Positions 1 to 5,266 of a DNA stretch of 5,266 nt are shown one piece after another. Source of the DNA: Hyphomicrobiales bacterium. GTDB lineage: Bacteria; Pseudomonadota; Alphaproteobacteria; Rhizobiales; Aestuariivirgaceae. Where the stretch lies: the NCBI GenBank assembly GCA_027067085.1, contig JAMOMM010000540.1, forward strand, positions 1 through 5,266, written 5' to 3'. Made by a program: the position numbers and the translations under genes. The notes under the pieces were generated by a model. It saw only the letters and a program-made list of their open reading frames with translations. It was not told the origin of the DNA and did no database searches. The first letter of the stretch is position 1. The number at the start of each line of letters is the position of its first letter.

Positions 1-480
1 CTCTTCAATGGCTTGTTTATCATCATACTTTTTGACAACAGCCACTTCACGAGACATCCGATCAAGAGCCAACTCATATAATTGACGTTCTGAATAGGAC
101 TGTTCAGGCTGAGCTTCTGTACGGAAAAGATCACGCACAACTTCAGACACAAGGATTAAATCACCCGAATTGATTTTCGCTTCATATTCTTGCGCGCGGC
201 GCGACCACATTGTCCGCTTAATCCGAGGGCGCCCTTCAAGCACTTTCAAGCATTTTTCAATTTCTTCTTTTGAACAAAGCTTGCGCATCCCAACGCTTGT
301 CGCTTTGGCAGTTGGCACCCGCAACCGCATTTTTTCTTTTTCAAAATCGATGACATATAGTTCAAGTCGCGCACCTGCGATCTCTTCTTCTTCGATATCA
401 ACAACTTTGCCTACACCGTGTGCAGGATAAACAACATAATCCTTGGCTTTAAATTTTTGTTTTTTTGTTTGAGCAGCCAT
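1..480 (-). CDS. carD: CarD/CdnL-family transcriptional regulator, 3' end cut by window
   Basis: This gene encodes an RNA polymerase-binding protein of the CarD/CdnL family. Known members bind the polymerase beta subunit through an N-terminal Tudor-like domain and stabilise the open promoter complex, especially at rRNA and growth-related promoters. The 160 visible codons start with MAAQTKKQKFKAKDYVVYPA and contain the family signature YPAHGVGKV (residues 18-26). The polymerase-interacting domain is about residues 10-65. The helical DNA-binding half follows, with a basic patch and Trp (RIKRTMWSRR, W92), matching the tryptophan that family members place at the upstream edge of the bubble. Family proteins in Alphaproteobacteria are about 170 residues, so only a short C-terminal piece should be missing. 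The ATG at 480 is supported by GAGGTG nine bases upstream. It lies downstream of fdxA but beyond a terminator, so it probably has its own promoter. Assignment is by recognised sequence pattern; cellular role is inferred from the family. Confidence 0.95.
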   Translation of the reverse strand, partial: MAAQTKKQKFKAKDYVVYPAHGVGKVVDIEEEEIAGARLELYVIDFEKEKMRLRVPTAKATSVGMRKLCSKEEIEKCLKVLEGRPRIKRTMWSRRAQEYEAKINSGDLILVSEVVRDLFRTEAQPEQSYSERQLYELALDRMSREVAVVKKYDDKQAIEE

Positions 481-489
481 ACGCTTTAA

Positions 490-495
490 CACCTC
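490..495 (-). promoter_or_regulatory. Ribosome binding site of carD
   Basis: On the minus strand GAGGTG lies nine bases before the ATG at 480. It supports that start. No stronger site precedes another in-frame start. Confidence 0.7.
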
Positions 496-537
496 ACCAT
501 AAATGGTTAAAAATCATGCAAAACTAAAGCAAATCCG

Positions 538-550
538 AGTTGGCCCAACT
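538..550. repeat. Inverted repeat in carD leader, possible operator
   Basis: AGTTGG and CCAACT flank a single central C, a perfect 6-bp dyad 58 bases upstream of the carD start. The TTGGCC at 540-545 can alternatively pair with GGCCAA at 565-570. Its position between the terminator and the carD ribosome binding site suits a protein-binding site or a leader hairpin. Nothing in the sequence says which, and chance is possible in a region this size. Confidence 0.35.
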
Positions 551-604
551 TATGCTGTCTCAAAGGCCAAATGGTACAAAGTAAATTTTAAGCGAGTTAA
601 CACG

Positions 605-646
605 AAAAAAATTCCGAGCCTAGACATGATAAGCTCGGAGAATTTT
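605..646 (-). terminator. Rho-independent terminator between fdxA and carD
   Basis: On the minus strand CCGAGC and GCTCGG form a 6-bp GC-rich stem around a 13-base loop, followed by AATTTTTTT. The stem extends through AAAATT pairing with AATTTT, with a two-base CT bulge on the 5' arm. This is the classic stem plus U-tract arrangement. The plus strand also shows AATTTT after the stem, so weak bidirectional action is possible. It lies about 150 bases beyond the fdxA stop and should end fdxA transcription before carD. Confidence 0.75.
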
Positions 647-757
647 GTTGCAATTTGTTCTACATCGATAAGAGGTATAGCACATTTTTACACTATTTTA
701 AAGTGCGTTGACAAAAACAGCGTGATTTCTGCCCCAAACGGCCATTTTCTTAGCAAA

Positions 758-799
758 GATGGTTAACGAGACAATCTAATTGTCAGCTATCAAACCATC
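758..799 (-). repeat. Two-tier hairpin over the fdxA stop codon
   Basis: GATGGTT at 758-764 pairs with AACCATC at 793-799 (7 bp). Nested inside, GACAAT at 770-775 pairs with ATTGTC at 779-784 (6 bp) around a three-base loop. The arms are separated by an asymmetric internal loop of 5 and 8 bases. The outer arm overlaps the fdxA stop codon (798-800). No long U-tract follows in the minus-strand transcript, so it is not a standard terminator. It could protect the mRNA 3' end or act as a pause site; that is inference. Confidence 0.5.
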
Positions 800-1136
800 A
801 ATCTCCCTCACCAGGCGCCTCTGTGAAATACTTTTTAAACTTATCTTTTTCGCCGTCAAATTTTTCAGCATCAGCAGGTTGTCTTTTTTGAGCTGTAATA
901 TTAGGCCAAATATCTGCAAATTTCGTATTAATTTCCAAAAAGTGTTCAAGCCCAGGTTCCGTGTCTGGCAAAATTGCTTCTGCAGGACACTCTGGCTCAC
1001 AAACACCACAATCAATGCATTCATCAGGGTGAATAACAAGCATATTCTCACCTTCATAAAAGCAATCAACGGGGCACACTTCAACACAATCTGTGTATTT
1101 ACATTTAATACAGTTATCGACGACAATATAAGTCAT
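798..1136 (-). CDS. fdxA: Seven-iron ferredoxin, [3Fe-4S][4Fe-4S] type
   Basis: This is a 112-residue cytoplasmic electron-transfer protein of the FdxA / Azotobacter ferredoxin I class. The cysteine pattern is complete. C9, C17 and C50 fit the ligands of the [3Fe-4S] cluster, and C21, C40, C43 and C46 those of the [4Fe-4S] cluster. C12 and C25 correspond to the non-ligand cysteines of Azotobacter ferredoxin I. The N-terminal stretch YIVVDNCIKCKYTDCVEVCP is nearly identical to the textbook protein, as is IHPDECIDCGVCEPECP. The C-terminal extension carries the usual WPNIT motif near residue 77, and length fits the family. The ATG at 1136 is preceded by AAGGAG, with 11 bases between them. The physiological electron partner cannot be told from the sequence. 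Neighbours are the helicase upstream and carD downstream. Confidence 0.97.
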   Translation of the reverse strand: MTYIVVDNCIKCKYTDCVEVCPVDCFYEGENMLVIHPDECIDCGVCEPECPAEAILPDTEPGLEHFLEINTKFADIWPNITAQKRQPADAEKFDGEKDKFKKYFTEAPGEGD

Positions 1137-1147
1137 GGGCTTATCAA

Positions 1148-1168
1148 CTCCTTACGCATTTTCTGCGT
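1148..1168 (-). promoter_or_regulatory. fdxA ribosome binding site abutting a leader hairpin
   Basis: On the minus strand AAGGAG (1148-1153) sits 11 bases before the fdxA ATG, a slightly long spacing. Directly upstream and touching it, ACGCA and TGCGT (1164-1168 and 1154-1158) form a 5-bp stem with loop GAAAA. A stem abutting the Shine-Dalgarno sequence can modulate ribosome access, but no regulator or ligand is evident. Confidence 0.5.
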
Positions 1169-1182
1169 TGACAATTTCCTTG

Positions 1183-1191
1183 CGTATAGCA
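1183..1191 (-). promoter_or_regulatory. Possible extended -10 promoter for fdxA
   Basis: The minus strand reads TGC then TATACG, an extended -10 pattern, about 47 bases upstream of the fdxA start. No good -35 hexamer sits 17 bases further up; that place holds the overlapping palindromes GTGCAC and CACGTG (1206-1214). If real, it would let fdxA be expressed independently of the helicase. Confidence 0.3.
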
Positions 1192-1244
1192 GGAGAGTGA
1201 TAGCTGTGCACGTGTAAAAATGATGCAGGGCAGCAAAAACTTCC

Positions 1245-1278
1245 AAAAAAGTGCCATTTATAGCAAGATTACTTTTTT
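1245..1278 (-). terminator. Weak terminator-like element at helicase 3' end
   Basis: On the minus strand AAAAAAGT, which overlaps the helicase stop codon, pairs with ACTTTTTT 18 bases later (8 bp, nearly all A-U). Inside lies a small GCTA/TGGC stem with one wobble pair, immediately before the ACTTTTTT tract. The layout resembles a weak intrinsic terminator, but the stem is poor in GC, so read-through into fdxA is likely. Confidence 0.35.
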
Positions 1279-4220
1279 AGATCGTTTTTCAAGGCTGCAA
1301 GCGCTGCAAACGGTGAATCCTCAATACGAATTGGCCGGGACGGTTTTGCTTTTTTAGAGTGATTTGGCTTACGAGCATTACGCGGGCCAGCATGACCAGG
1401 CTTGTTACCAGAAAACTTTTTCGGGTTGCTTTGCTTACCAGATTTATGATTAGGCCGTTGACCAGATTTGTTTGATGGACGCTTTTGTCTAAATGGTCCC
1501 GTATCTTTTGGCCACCAGACTTCAAAGGTTGTGGGAGCCTCTTCTTTACCCTCAGTTGATGCATCAACGGGCACTAATTCTGGCGCCTTTTCTTCAGTTT
1601 GTACTAGCGTTTCTGTTGCTTTATTACTGCTATCTTTGCTCAAAGCTAATTCAGGAGCTGCTTCGCCCTCTTGCACGGGTTCATTTTCAATCTTTTCAGA
1701 CCCAAGCTTCTCAACTTCAGAGTTTTCGATTTCAACGTTTTCAACTTCAGGCTTTTCAATTTTTTGAACAGGTAGATCCCTTGTTTCAGCTTTAAAGTCC
1801 AAAGCTCTCAAAATACCTGAAAATACGTCGCCAGAACAACCGACCAAAGACATCATATCAGGCACAACGCTAAATCCGCCACCTTCAACTGATCCTTCAG
1901 GGCGGGTTTGCAATTCAGAAACGGGTCGCCAAAAGACCCGTTCCCTAATCATATCTCCTAAACGCTCTAACATATCAACGCGCACAATTCTTGAGCCACA
2001 AACTTTAAACCCAGCAGTAAGATAATAACCAGCTAACCCAGCTTGTTGCTCATTTTCTTCAATTTGCGCCGACGTCAAACCTTGACCAGGCACTTCTGGC
2101 AACTTATCAAAGCTTATATTACCTGTTTTTTCTTGCTGAAGCGCCCACAATAACAACCGCAATTGAGTCGCTGCCGGTTTTAGTAAAACAGGAATAAAAA
2201 TATGAAAAGCACCAAAACGGATACCGTGCTTGCGCAAACTACTGCGAGCGGCCTGGTCTAGGGCTTTAATATCACTGGCAACATCATTTCGTGCCAGTAC
2301 GCCTAATTTTTCAACCAACTGAAAACCAACGCCCTTAGCCAAGCCACTAATATTTTCATCTTCTACTAAATTTATCAAAGGTTGTAACAAACCTGCGATA
2401 TGACGTTCGAGGAATTTTTGCACTCTAAATTCAATGGCCTCTTTATCAGAGCTTTCCAAATGATCGTCAGCTAAAATGGCAATTGTAGGTTTGAGAATAT
2501 TCTCACTAGCCACAATTTTTGCAATCTCGGCGCCTTGCCAAATAATTTCACCCGTTTTAGACAGAGAAATATCTTGATCGGGAACCGCAATCAAAGCACC
2601 CGCCCGTACTGCCACTTCTTGAGCAACGACCTTGTTGGCTTCTGCTTTTAACTCTGCAACCGCAGAATCCTCAGCAATACTCATTGTAAACCTAAAACCA
2701 CTAAGAGTGCCAATTTCTTGACCCTCTACAACAACCGAACCATTTTCTTCAACAGATGACATTACTTCTTCCCTTTGGCGTAGTTTCTTCATCAACAGTG
2801 ATGTTCGCCGATCAATAAATCTTTGTATCAGTGCTTGATGTAAAGCATCTGAAAGTTTGTCTTCAATTTCCCTTGTCTGCTTACGCCAGCCAAACGGGTC
2901 TTTTAACCATCCAGAACGGTTTGCCACAAAAGTCCACGTTCGTATATGGGAAATTCTGTTCGAAATTGTGTCAATATCGCCCAATATATTATCACAATGG
3001 TTTAATTGCCGCGAAAACCAGTCCTCATCAATCACCATTGCAGGCCCGCTAAGGTAATCAAAAATCTTCAAAATGATACCCGCATGGTCATGACTGGATA
3101 TATTTCGATAGTCCGGTAACTGGCAAACATCCCATAGTCTCGCTACATCTTGACGGTTTAAACTTTTAGATTTGACCTGCTCATCAACTGATAAAATATC
3201 CAATGCGGTAAAATCAGCTCCATAACGAGCACGGGTTAGCTCAGGACGATTTGGGTTGGCCAGAAGGCTAGCCTTTAATCCATCAATACTTGAGTAATTC
3301 AAATTACGATTACGCCATTGAAGAACATTCACTCCAGCAAAATCATGAGATTCTAACGCTAAAACCGCGTCCATATCCAACTCACGAACTGCACCACTAA
3401 TACCAAACGTCCCATCATTGAGATAACGCCCCGCACGGCCTGCAATCTGGCCCATCTCACCCAATGATAAATCGCGATGACTGACCCCGTCATATTTTCT
3501 CAATGCTGAAAATGCAACATGGTCAATCTCCATGTTCAAGCCCATGCCAATCGCATCAGTCGCAACTAAATAATTTACTTCACCTGATTGATACAATTCA
3601 ACTTGAGCATTGCGCGTACGCGGCGACAAGTTACCCATAATAACAGCTGCCCCGCCGCGCTGTTGGCGAACCAATTCTGCAATCGAATAAACAGCACCTG
3701 CAGAAAAGGCCACAATGGCCGAGCGAGGCGGAAGTTTTGAAATTTTTTTATAGCCCGCAAAAGTTAGCTTGGAAAATCGGGTTTTCGTTTCAAATCGGAT
3801 TTCAGAAACCAAACGCGCCAACACGCCACGAACAGTATCACTACCCAAAAACATCGTTTTGACATTCCCACGCCAATTAAGAAGTCGATCAGTAAAAACA
3901 TGGCCGCGTTCTCGATCAGCACACAATTGAATTTCATCAACCGCCAAGAAGTCCGCGTTTACTTCACGAGGCATCGCTTCTACCGTACAAACCCAATATT
4001 TAGGATTTGTAGGAATTATTTTTTCTTCTCCAGTAATAAGCGCAACATGATCGTTGCCAACGCGCCCAACCATTTTTTCAAATACTTCGCGTGCTAACAG
4101 CCGCAATGGCAACCCGATTAAACCAGATTTATGCGCAAGCATTTGCTCAATAGCGTAATGGGTTTTACCCGTATTGGTCGGCCCTAAAACGGCAACAATT
4201 TCAGATCTGTATTTACGCAT
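1269..4220 (-). CDS. Suv3-like superfamily 2 RNA helicase with charged C-terminal tail
   Basis: This 983-residue protein is an ATP-dependent helicase of the Suv3-like branch, whose mitochondrial relatives unwind RNA for degradation. The motor motifs are intact and in order. Walker A is GPTNTGKT (13-20), motif Ia PLRLLAREV (38-46), ITGEEK (62-67), TVEAM (79-83), motif II DEIQ (95-98), GSDT (126-129), motif V ATDAIGMGLN (220-229) and motif VI QIAGRAGR (258-265). Residues 280-810 form the long accessory region of the bacterial family. Residues 820-900 are acidic, with a 10-residue imperfect repeat. After VWWPKD (901-906) comes a Lys/Arg/Gly/Asn-rich arm to about 965, and a tail containing SPFAALAALK (969-978). 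The ATG at 4220 leaves 12 residues before Walker A, normal for the family. Its Shine-Dalgarno sequence is weak, and the gene starts 25 bases after the upstream gene stops, so translational coupling is plausible. Helicase class is certain; RNA as substrate is inferred from the family. Confidence 0.95.
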   Translation of the reverse strand: MRKYRSEIVAVLGPTNTGKTHYAIEQMLAHKSGLIGLPLRLLAREVFEKMVGRVGNDHVALITGEEKIIPTNPKYWVCTVEAMPREVNADFLAVDEIQLCADRERGHVFTDRLLNWRGNVKTMFLGSDTVRGVLARLVSEIRFETKTRFSKLTFAGYKKISKLPPRSAIVAFSAGAVYSIAELVRQQRGGAAVIMGNLSPRTRNAQVELYQSGEVNYLVATDAIGMGLNMEIDHVAFSALRKYDGVSHRDLSLGEMGQIAGRAGRYLNDGTFGISGAVRELDMDAVLALESHDFAGVNVLQWRNRNLNYSSIDGLKASLLANPNRPELTRARYGADFTALDILSVDEQVKSKSLNRQDVARLWDVCQLPDYRNISSHDHAGIILKIFDYLSGPAMVIDEDWFSRQLNHCDNILGDIDTISNRISHIRTWTFVANRSGWLKDPFGWRKQTREIEDKLSDALHQALIQRFIDRRTSLLMKKLRQREEVMSSVEENGSVVVEGQEIGTLSGFRFTMSIAEDSAVAELKAEANKVVAQEVAVRAGALIAVPDQDISLSKTGEIIWQGAEIAKIVASENILKPTIAILADDHLESSDKEAIEFRVQKFLERHIAGLLQPLINLVEDENISGLAKGVGFQLVEKLGVLARNDVASDIKALDQAARSSLRKHGIRFGAFHIFIPVLLKPAATQLRLLLWALQQEKTGNISFDKLPEVPGQGLTSAQIEENEQQAGLAGYYLTAGFKVCGSRIVRVDMLERLGDMIRERVFWRPVSELQTRPEGSVEGGGFSVVPDMMSLVGCSGDVFSGILRALDFKAETRDLPVQKIEKPEVENVEIENSEVEKLGSEKIENEPVQEGEAAPELALSKDSSNKATETLVQTEEKAPELVPVDASTEGKEEAPTTFEVWWPKDTGPFRQKRPSNKSGQRPNHKSGKQSNPKKFSGNKPGHAGPRNARKPNHSKKAKPSRPIRIEDSPFAALAALKNDLKK
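1701..1760 (-). repeat. Two 30-bp imperfect tandem repeats inside the helicase gene
   Basis: The 30-bp units 1731-1760 and 1701-1730 match at 22 of 30 positions by hand alignment, including an identical ten-base TCAACTTCAG. They encode the decapeptides IEKPEVENVE and IENSEVEKLG (residues 821-840). A third, more decayed acidic decapeptide follows. This looks like in-frame duplication in a disordered acidic linker. Confidence 0.55.
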
Positions 4221-4245
4221 TAGCTTTAAAATTTAACTTCAAAAC

Positions 4246-4563
4246 TTATCGATCATTTTCTAAGTCTTGGTCAGGATCCCACCCATTTTTTTTTGCCTGC
4301 TTAATCGCTGAACCATAAAGCTTTTCATGCTTTTCACGTAAATCAGCTGGCAACAAAGATGGCAAACTACCATAAGGGTTCCAAGCTTTCATCACGTCAT
4401 CATAAAGGTTTTGGATTTTTCCGCCTGGCCAACCCATGCAAGTTTCACCTTCCGAGATGAGGCTAAACAACTGAGCATCAAGGACAATTTTAGCAATAGG
4501 CGTCACCCCTTCCCCCGTTGCCAAATCCACATCAAGACCAACATATGAACCGCGATCTGCCAT
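4246..4563 (-). CDS. Uncharacterised 105-residue protein upstream of helicase
   Basis: I do not recognise this family. The protein begins MADRGSYVGLDVDLATGEG and shows no signal peptide, membrane segment or metal-binding cluster; its only cysteine is in GETCMGWPGG, near residues 40-49. The N-terminal half looks like beta strand and loop. A helical segment follows (LYDDVMKAW), then a proline-containing loop (NPYGSLPSLLP) and an amphipathic charged helix (residues about 73-92), ending in GWDPDQDLENDR. It is probably a small soluble cytoplasmic protein. The ATG at 4563 is chosen because AAGGGG lies six bases upstream. An adjacent TTG at 4566 is too close to that site. The gene ends 25 bases before the helicase start on the same strand, so the two are likely co-transcribed and perhaps functionally linked. 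The good ribosome binding site and normal codon use support a real gene. Confidence 0.8.
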   Translation of the reverse strand: MADRGSYVGLDVDLATGEGVTPIAKIVLDAQLFSLISEGETCMGWPGGKIQNLYDDVMKAWNPYGSLPSLLPADLREKHEKLYGSAIKQAKKNGWDPDQDLENDR

Positions 4564-4672
4564 CAACTTCCCCTTAACTCAATCTGTTAATTTGCAAATA
4601 TACAAAATTTGTCGCAAGCTAGCACATCGCTATTGCATTAGAAATACCTCACATAACAACGAGGCAAACCAA
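4564..4672. promoter_or_regulatory. Divergent promoter region between the two unknown genes
   Basis: This 109-bp A/T-rich spacer separates divergently transcribed genes and must contain both starts. Near-consensus -35 hexamers overlap back to back: TTGTCG on plus (4609-4614) and TTGCGA on minus (4612-4617). The matching -10 boxes are poor (ATTGCA on plus at 4632-4637, CAAATT on minus at 4589-4594, each at 17 bases). Dyads include ACAAAATTTGT (4602-4612), the palindrome TTTGCAAA (4591-4598) and a bulged hairpin at 4614-4636. Individual promoter boxes are uncertain. Confidence 0.4.
4661..4664 (+). promoter_or_regulatory. Ribosome binding site deciding the start of the 132-aa gene
   Basis: GAGG lies eight bases before the ATG at 4673. 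The open frame extends upstream to a TTG at 4592, but that codon has no such site and lies inside the divergent promoter region. The ATG is therefore preferred. Confidence 0.65.
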
Positions 4673-5071
4673 ATGATAGACCTAGATAAGCGTCTTGCCG
4701 ACATGCCAGTCATGGTGCAACGAAAAAGCACACTGCCCGCGCCCCTTTTTAACCAATGGCGGTTACTCAAACCCAAGCTAGGCAATCGAATAGACATTAC
4801 CCTACCTGGTTTAAAAACCATGCACTTTGTTATGACACCCAATTTTTGGGTTGTCGTTGATGCAGCAAACTATGATGCGCCAATTATCGCGTGGTTAGAT
4901 TTCAATATTGCCAACCGAGAAAATCTCCACCAACCCATCGAATGCACTCTCAACTATTACCATTTTGCCGCATCAGCTTTACGCGCAAAATCACTCGAGA
5001 TTGTTAGCGATTATTTGAGCCGCCACAATTTAGAACAAAAAACAACAGGCACCATCCATCAACTCCATTAA
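4673..5071 (+). CDS. Uncharacterised 132-residue protein
   Basis: I do not recognise this family. From the ATG at 4673 the protein reads MIDLDKRLADMPVMVQRK, followed by a proline-containing segment (STLPAPLFNQWRLLKPKLG). A hydrophobic, strand-like core comes next (HFVMTPNFWVVVDAA, then APIIAWLDF, within about residues 49-79). The second half holds REN-LHQPIEC, NYYHFAASALRAKS and a helical C-terminus (LEIVSDYLSRHNL). The regular strand-strand-helix look, three Trp and the LH and YH pairs suggest a compact soluble domain. There is no signal peptide, and no segment is long enough to be a clear membrane helix. It is transcribed divergently from the 105-aa/helicase unit and convergently with the reductase fragment, so it is probably monocistronic. 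Function is unknown. Confidence 0.75.
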   Translation: MIDLDKRLADMPVMVQRKSTLPAPLFNQWRLLKPKLGNRIDITLPGLKTMHFVMTPNFWVVVDAANYDAPIIAWLDFNIANRENLHQPIECTLNYYHFAASALRAKSLEIVSDYLSRHNLEQKTTGTIHQLH

Positions 5072-5092
5072 AAAACTCTGGAGATACAACAA

Positions 5093-5110
5093 CCCCTCAC
5101 TAAAATGGGG
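5093..5110 (-). terminator. Possible weak terminator between convergent genes
   Basis: On the minus strand CCCC and GGGG enclose a ten-base loop and are followed by TTGTTGT, 37 bases after the reductase stop. The four-pair stem and broken T-tract make this weak. CACTAA (5098-5103) can alternatively pair with TTAGTG (5134-5139). The plus-strand gene shows no clear intrinsic terminator of its own here. Confidence 0.3.
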
Positions 5111-5146
5111 ACATTACCCAAACCGAAAACAGCTTAGTGGCACAAA

Positions 5147-5266
5147 CTAGATACAACGGCCGCCATCAACTTCCATCGCAACACCAGTAATCATATCAGC
5201 TTCATTGGAACACAGGAAACAAGCCGCATTGCCCATATCACGCGGTGTCGAGAAGCGACCGATTGG
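5147..5266 (-). CDS. Short-chain dehydrogenase/reductase, C-terminal 39 residues only
   Basis: Reading inward from the window edge on the minus strand, the frame gives PIGRFSTPRDMGNAACFLCS and then ITGVAMEVDGGRCI before a TAG stop at 5147-5149. The run from P-x-GR through the A-x-FL core to ITG and VDGG is the characteristic C-terminus of classical short-chain dehydrogenases/reductases. These NAD(P)-dependent Rossmann-fold enzymes oxidise or reduce alcohols and ketones. The cofactor-binding and catalytic parts lie beyond the window, so substrate and cofactor cannot be given. Confidence 0.9.
   Translation of the reverse strand, partial: PIGRFSTPRDMGNAACFLCSNEADMITGVAMEVDGGRCI

Larger units (their letters stand above)
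481..797. other. fdxA-carD intergenic region, non-coding
   Basis: This 317-bp gap has no gene I can support. It is A/T-rich and structured. Read on the minus strand from fdxA toward carD it holds a two-tier hairpin over the fdxA stop, a promoter-like TTGTCA (709-714) with TAAAAA (685-690) 18 bases downstream, an intrinsic terminator (605-646), and a carD leader with an inverted repeat (538-550). A plus-strand open frame at 503-766 covers most of it. That frame has no Shine-Dalgarno sequence, runs through the terminator and resembles no family I know, so I treat it as chance. Confidence 0.6.

Noticed and set aside
503..766. Plus-strand 87-codon open frame in the fdxA-carD gap
   Set aside because: It has no Shine-Dalgarno sequence, contains the minus-strand terminator and dyads, and shows no recognisable protein pattern.
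776..1217. Open frames on both strands overlapping fdxA
   Set aside because: fdxA is unambiguous from its cysteine pattern; these are out-of-frame or antisense shadows.
1468..1795. Plus-strand open frames of about 100 codons rich in Ser/Phe or Leu/Gln
   Set aside because: They are antisense readings of the low-complexity acidic helicase linker, kept open by its biased codons.
4564..4566. TTG start one codon upstream of the 105-aa gene
   Set aside because: It is only three bases from the AAGGGG site, too close; the following ATG has proper spacing.
4592..4672. N-terminal extension of the 132-aa protein from a TTG start
   Set aside because: It lacks a ribosome binding site and crosses the divergent promoter; the ATG at 4673 has GAGG at good spacing.
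5063..5083. CTCCA/TGGAG inverted repeat at the 3' end of the 132-aa gene as a terminator
   Set aside because: The stem is only five pairs with an 11-base loop and no T-tract on either strand.
1..5266. Mobile element, CRISPR array, tRNA, rRNA or a defence system
   Set aside because: No transposase, integrase, spaced direct repeats, RNA-gene signatures or toxin-antitoxin-like pairs are visible; the genes are housekeeping or uncharacterised singletons.

Overview
This window looks like housekeeping chromosome from an alphaproteobacterium of fairly low GC content. The assignment rests on gene content and order. A CdnL/CarD-type RNA polymerase-binding regulator, an FdxA-type seven-iron ferredoxin and a Suv3-like (mitochondrial type) RNA helicase lie in a row on the minus strand, a cluster that recurs across Alphaproteobacteria. 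I cannot name the genus from the sequence.

Layout, left to right. Positions 1-480 (minus) carry carD, cut at its 3' end by the window edge. Positions 481-797 are non-coding and hold a convincing minus-strand intrinsic terminator (605-646), a two-tier hairpin overlapping the fdxA stop codon, and the carD leader. Positions 798-1136 (minus) are fdxA. Positions 1137-1268 are a short spacer with an fdxA leader hairpin and a weak A/T-rich terminator-like element at the helicase 3' end. Positions 1269-4220 (minus) are a 983-residue helicase. Positions 4246-4563 (minus) encode a 105-residue protein I do not recognise, 25 nt upstream of the helicase and probably co-transcribed with it. A 109-bp divergent promoter region follows, then an unrecognised 132-residue protein on the plus strand (4673-5071). 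A short convergent spacer leads to the last 39 codons of a short-chain dehydrogenase/reductase on the minus strand (5147-5266).

Functionally, the left part concerns transcription initiation (CarD), electron transfer (FdxA) and RNA unwinding or turnover (helicase). The minus-strand genes run in the order 105-aa protein, helicase, fdxA, carD, but the non-coding signals suggest at least three transcription units rather than one operon. The small S4-domain RNA-binding gene that I recall between helicase and fdxA in many relatives is not here; the gap is too small for it.

I found no mobile element, CRISPR array, tRNA, rRNA or defence system, and no evidence of a dramatic new system. The items most worth a second look are the two uncharacterised small proteins flanking the divergent promoter, the missing S4 gene, the RNA structures around fdxA, and the acidic-then-basic tail of the helicase. 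All folds and promoters were read by eye and are unquantified.
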